DNA from: Takakia lepidozioides
Taxonomy: Eukaryota; Streptophyta; Takakiopsida; Takakiales; Takakiaceae
Direction: 5' to 3'
DNA length: 64,000 nucleotides
Assembly: GCA_030704615.1 (NCBI GenBank)
Contig: CM060731.1
Span: 3,534,001-3,598,000 of the forward strand
A model generated the notes under the pieces. It had not been told where the DNA came from, ran no database searches, and saw only the letters and a list, made by a program, of their open reading frames with translations. Numbering within the stretch: position 1 is the first letter of the stretch; each line of letters begins with the position of its first letter. The position numbers and the translations under genes are program-made. Shown one piece after another: positions 60,136 through 64,000 of this stretch.

Positions 60136-60829
60136 CAATCTTTGAATTCATTACTAAAAATTGTCGACATTGATGTTATCAAAACGAAACAATCTCATAC
60201 CTTATCAGATTATGTGATAAAATTCGCGGTACAAGAAGGAATATCCTGGTTTTATTGATGATCTAAATGACAGATGTACATGTTAATTTAGTTCCTAAAG
60301 GAAATTTCAGTAAGCGAAAATACCATCATTTGTTATTCTGTCTATATTGTCATGTAAATCATTTCAATCAATATGGCTAAATTTTCTGCTTAATGTGTGT
60401 TTGGTGTTATTTTCGGATGAAGGAAAAAAATACATTTTCCGAGTTCTATTTAACATCACATTTTAATAGCATTAGAGTTGTATTTTGTATCAACTGCTTG
60501 TTTTCGTTGCATGAAATTGTTGCGATATTTTTTCTTTTAAGGCTCTCTTTAAACCCACCGCTGCTTAGGTTTGTGCCCATATCACCAAGTATTTCTCAAT
60601 GCGAAACTCGCCGCCACCGCTATAGGTTTAGGGTTTCTGGTTACACTATTGAAGGTTTCACCTCGCTGGATTGGTGCAGATGTACCGTATAAATGCACGA
60701 GTCCTTTATATCCGCTTATGATTTTATTCCACTCTGAAAACATATAACTCTTATGACCGAGGTTTAAAAATCATAAAACTCCCATGACGCACACGCACCG
60801 CTGTGCTCAAGCGATACCGCCCCCTCTCT
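60136..60829. other. No gene recognised
   Basis: AT-rich DNA between the satellite and the PIE1 copy. Short ORFs only. Confidence 0.5.
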
Positions 60830-61639
60830 CTTCCAACCCTTGGTAAACATCTGGAACTGCAGTTTCATTTTGTGATTTGCCTGCTGTGACTGGACCTTTC
60901 CCTCGTTCCTCCATATCCCCTCCAAAATCTTCATCATCCATATTCCCTTAAGAAACTGCTTCAGTGAATAGTGAATAGTGGGTTCTCAGTAGCTTCTCCT
61001 TGTTCGACTTGCTTCATGGCTATGTAATCTGCCTCATCTGCCTCATCCTCTGCATGTGCAGCTTCAACCTCGAAATTTGAAAGCTCATTTTGTTCAGAGT
61101 TTCTAACAGAAGCAGCTCATGAGGTATCAAGAGTGAAGGGTGGACCAAAGGCTGTTGCGACCATACCCCTATCAGCTGGCACCCCGACTTCCATTCCTTT
61201 CAGACCAGATAAGAGCTCCATTGGGTCAAGCTTTTTGAGGAACTCAGTGTTGTAGCAAGTCATCCAGGTCATCCGACATCCTCTTTTGATTCGGCTTTTT
61301 CAGGATGTTCTCCTCAGTTGCACTCTCGCTTACCAGACGGTAGATGTGGACCTCCAGCGTCTGCCCAATGCGGCAGCACTGGTCTTGCGCCTGCTGGTCT
61401 ATGGCTGGATTCTAATCAAAGTCATAAAAAATGACCAGGTCACTCACGAGGTTGATCCCATTCCCCCACCTCGTGTAGATAAAAGAGAAACATCTTGGGT
61501 TATTATTGAATTGTTGCATCAGAATCTGGCGCTGTTCCGGCTTCGTAGAGCGCGATACAGCCGCATGTAGGTATACCCATAACTGCCTTCTTTCCTCAAT
61601 CAAAGCTTGGTTCTGCAACCTTGAATCACAGCAAATTTT

Positions 61640-62360
61640 TCCCCATTGTATCTGAAGAAAATACTTGACTGATTTGACCCCGACAAGAGATGGACACGGA
61701 AGTCCCGAGTCCCTACTGCCTAGCACTTGCAGGTGCGATGTCGCCTTTCTCCCCAATACTGAGCTTTTGAGAACCAGATGATTCAACGGGGCTTCATCAT
61801 GAAAGGGGCGCCCATTCTTTCTCTGCAGCGCAACTCTAACAATTTCCGTTGCCATGGCATTTCCAAGGCTTCGGATGGGTCTGATGCCTCCAATGATCAC
61901 ACCAATGCTCAAAACCCTATTCTCTATTTCCTGTTGTCTAGAGAACTCCAGAGCTCCTTTCCATAAACCTCTTCTATCAAACCATTGTTGTGATTTCCTC
62001 TCCCATTCTTCATAACTGGACCTTGATCGATGCTCTCTGTGCTGGCTTCAGTGGCACTGGCTGTGAATTTTTGAGCCCTCCTTCCTCCCCTTCTACCTCT
62101 GTCACATCACCTTCCTGTACCTCTCCAACCCTGTCCGCTGTCATCTCTTCATTTCTCACAGTCAATTCCGTCGCTTCCCCTCCCCAGAGTCACTTCTGCT
62201 AGCCAGCTTGCTCTTCTCAAAATCCCTATCTACAGCTATGTCGCCCCACTTACGATCCTGAGAGAACAAAAAGAGGTCCGATTCTTTTTTCTTTGCAGGA
62301 GCCAGAGCGTCCCCAAGAACCAACACCCGGGCCGTCACTGTATCAGAAAGAGAAGCGATC
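61640..62360 (-). other. Coding-like insertion of unknown origin within the PIE1 copy
   Basis: Between PIE1 segments TQMTKM and GYTYMRL the minus strand has open stretches with coding character. One reads ARVLVLGDALAPAKKKESDL, FLFSQDRKWGDIAVDRDFEK (about 62,340-62,180). Another reads SIGVIIGGIRPIRSLGNAMA, TEIVRVALQRKNGRPFHDEA (about 61,912-61,790). They are not PIE1 and I do not recognise them. A retroelement gag or ORF1 is possible. Confidence 0.35.
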
Positions 62361-62496
62361 AGACAGGAAGGGGGGGGGGGGGACGCCCAGGGAAGTCATG
62401 AGCGCAAAAGAGAAGAAAAAAGATGTCATGGTGTGACTGCATGAGGCTCACATTGTAAAGGAGAGAGAACCATACGGCTACAACAAGCTTCAGACT

Positions 62497-62607
62497 CCGT
62501 ATTCTGACACAGCCAGGAGGCCACACAAGAACACATACAACCCAACAACCACACAGACCCGTATTCTGACACAGCCAGGACGCCACACAAGGACACATAA
62601 CACCCCG
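62497..62607. repeat. Direct repeat of about 62 bp in the PIE1 copy
   Basis: CCGTATTCTGACACAGCCAG and about 30 following bases recur at 62,559 with few differences. It sits in an intron. A run of 13 G lies nearby (62,371-62,383). Confidence 0.85.
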
Positions 62608-64000
62608 TAGAGCGAGACTAGAGAGAGACCATCCAACCGCCCGCCCAAGAGCGCAGCAAGGCAGTCCAGATGGGGCAGCCTGGCAGCGCACTCTGCCAGC
62701 CACGTGAAAGCGCAGGGACAATACCTTCGACATTTTGGTCATTTGCGTGAAAATCAAAGCTCTATGGCCCTCTCACTTGAACAGCTGCAGCAATGATGCC
62801 AGCTCCTGAAGCTTTCCACAATCAAACTGTAGAAGCCGTCGGAGCTGCCTCCGTACGACCAATGTCTCAACGGAACCATCATTGCACTGGCTTCATGTCG
62901 GCACTCCTCAACCAACCTAGGTCTAAGCAGTGAGGAAGAGGGTGCTAAGTGGCTGCACCAAGCAGCAGGCACTGGTGCGCGAGCAGCTGGAATGGCAAAC
63001 ACGAAAGCTTCGATCAAATTCATTATTGTATCACAGCAGGTGAGGGGCAACTGGACCACATCTGCGATTGTGGATGAGAATTCTAAGTACCTCCGAGGGT
63101 CAGCCTTAACCTTGTGCACATCATGGACAGCATGTTCCACTTCCACCAGTTTCCGAAGGTCTGAGCCATACACAGGTCCCCGGCTGCACCGCAGGTCATT
63201 GAGGTACGAAAATGCGAGCACCTTCCTTCTCTGCCTTGCTCTTTGAGGCCTCAGCAAGGCTTGAATATCTTCCATGACACCTCGACCTCTCCACATGCCT
63301 TGTACTTTTCCTGCTGCTGATTCCAGGTGCCCTCACCTGAACTTCCTATTTCCACAATCATGGGAGCTGGGCTCGCAATCACAGCAACCTCCTCTGCTTC
63401 CCACTTGGCCATTTCACATTCCAGTTGACTAAAACACAGATGTAGCATTGTTCCATGCATAGAATCAACCTTACATAACTGTGCCTTTGGAAGTCCTTTG
63501 ATTTCTTATCTGTACAAGTAATGCTTAAATTTCTGTTTTAACACAGCTGCAAAGGGAGAATGAGCTCAACCAAGTCATAACAACATCAGTACCTGTTCTT
63601 GCCTCTCCACCATTCCTGTGATCGGGTTGCTGAACCAGTAACGAAATTCTTGGTGTGACTGAAAAACATGTGGCATAAGGAAATGCATTAGGGACCAAAG
63701 CTCCATCAGCTCATTTTGGAGTGGGGTCCCAGTAAGAAGAATTCAACGGTTTGAATTGAAGTTCAACACCGTCTGCCATCTCTGAGATTTCTAATTCTTA
63801 ATGAGATGGGCTTCGTCCAATATCAGGTAATTCCACTTCTTTCGCTTGGAAGCCTTAGCATCCTGGATCACAAGCCTGTATGTTGTGATACACACATGGA
63901 ATGAGTTGGCCCTTGACCATCCCTGTTTCTTCAGCTTCCACTCTTTGGCACTCCCAAAGTAGGTGAATGCAGGGCACCATTTCATAAATTCTGTCTCCCA

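Larger units (their letters stand above)
60830..64000 (-). pseudogene. Decayed PIE1 (SWR1-type Snf2 ATPase) copy, partial
   Basis: PIE1 is the ATPase of the SWR1 complex, which exchanges H2A for H2A.Z in nucleosomes. Minus-strand segments follow family order. At 63,985-63,600: KWCPAF, NSFHVCITTYRLVIQDAKA, the DEAH motif [30 protein letters not shown], then [13 protein letters not shown]. At 63,290-62,760: RCSRGPVYGSDLRKLVEVEH, IEAFVFAIPAARAPVPAAWC, QFDCGKLQELASLL, then ALIFTQMTKM. At 61,590-61,290: MQQFNNNPRCFSFIY, INLVSDLVIFYDFD, IGQTLEVHIYRLVSESA, then LDPMELLSGLKGMEVGVPAD. Defects: TAG after LIKN, TGA inside the NSNRRILL region, a three-residue loss in AF(KIL)TYF, frameshifts near 62,860 and 61,560, and a stop after YDFD. 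The motif VI arginine finger reads QDQCCRIGQ, not QDRCHRIGQ. Introns are retained, so it is not a retrocopy. The N-terminal part lies beyond the window. Confidence 0.93.

Overview
The window is nuclear DNA of a land plant. The genes carry spliceosomal introns with GT-AG ends and codon phases that agree across every join. Several products are chloroplast or plant-specific: carotenoid isomerase, Rubisco accumulation factor 1, a Euonymus-type lectin and an LEA-2/NDR1-like membrane protein. A complete gene for the centriole cartwheel protein SAS-6 implies that motile, flagellated sperm are made. That points to a bryophyte, lycophyte, fern or other plant with swimming sperm rather than a flowering plant. 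I cannot resolve the lineage further. The sequence between genes is AT-rich and full of decayed transposons.

Layout. 1-3259 (-): the first five coding exons of V-ATPase subunit A, running off the left edge. 3.3-12.4 kb: gene-poor DNA with LINE tails, a degenerate zinc-finger ORF and possible SINE and CACTA-like pieces. 12,436-15,619: a hAT element with a perfect 8-bp target duplication. 16,974-21,923 (+): an unrecognised five-exon gene predicted to encode 445 residues. 22-24.3 kb: LINE remains. 25,519-32,703 (+): SAS-6, 15 coding exons. 33,471-34,958 (-): intronless RAF1. 36,753-38,949 (+): EULS3-type lectin. 41,609-48,908 (-): CRTISO, 13 exons, with LINE fragments in its introns. 50,144-51,191 (+): LEA-2 protein. 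53,383-54,596 (+): F-box/kelch gene with a frameshift. 54,742-56,175 (-): a mosaic of CRTISO, PIE1 and TRM10 fragments. 56.5-57.64 kb: a long inverted repeat carrying a Harbinger-like MITE. 58.2-60.1 kb: a satellite of about 117-bp units. 60.83-64.0 kb (-): a decayed copy of the SWR1-type ATPase PIE1.

The intact genes are independent single-copy functions, not one pathway. They include proton pumping, sperm basal-body assembly, Rubisco assembly, carotenoid isomerisation and stress or membrane proteins. SAS-6/RAF1 and EULS3/CRTISO are convergent pairs. RAF1/EULS3 and CRTISO/LEA-2 are divergent pairs with 1.2-1.8 kb between start codons. The right-hand 10 kb is a site of duplication and decay, and the CRTISO fragment there has its apparent parent 8 kb away in this window. 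The most novel items are the unrecognised gene at 17-22 kb, the three-gene mosaic, and the satellite whose every unit carries a hairpin.
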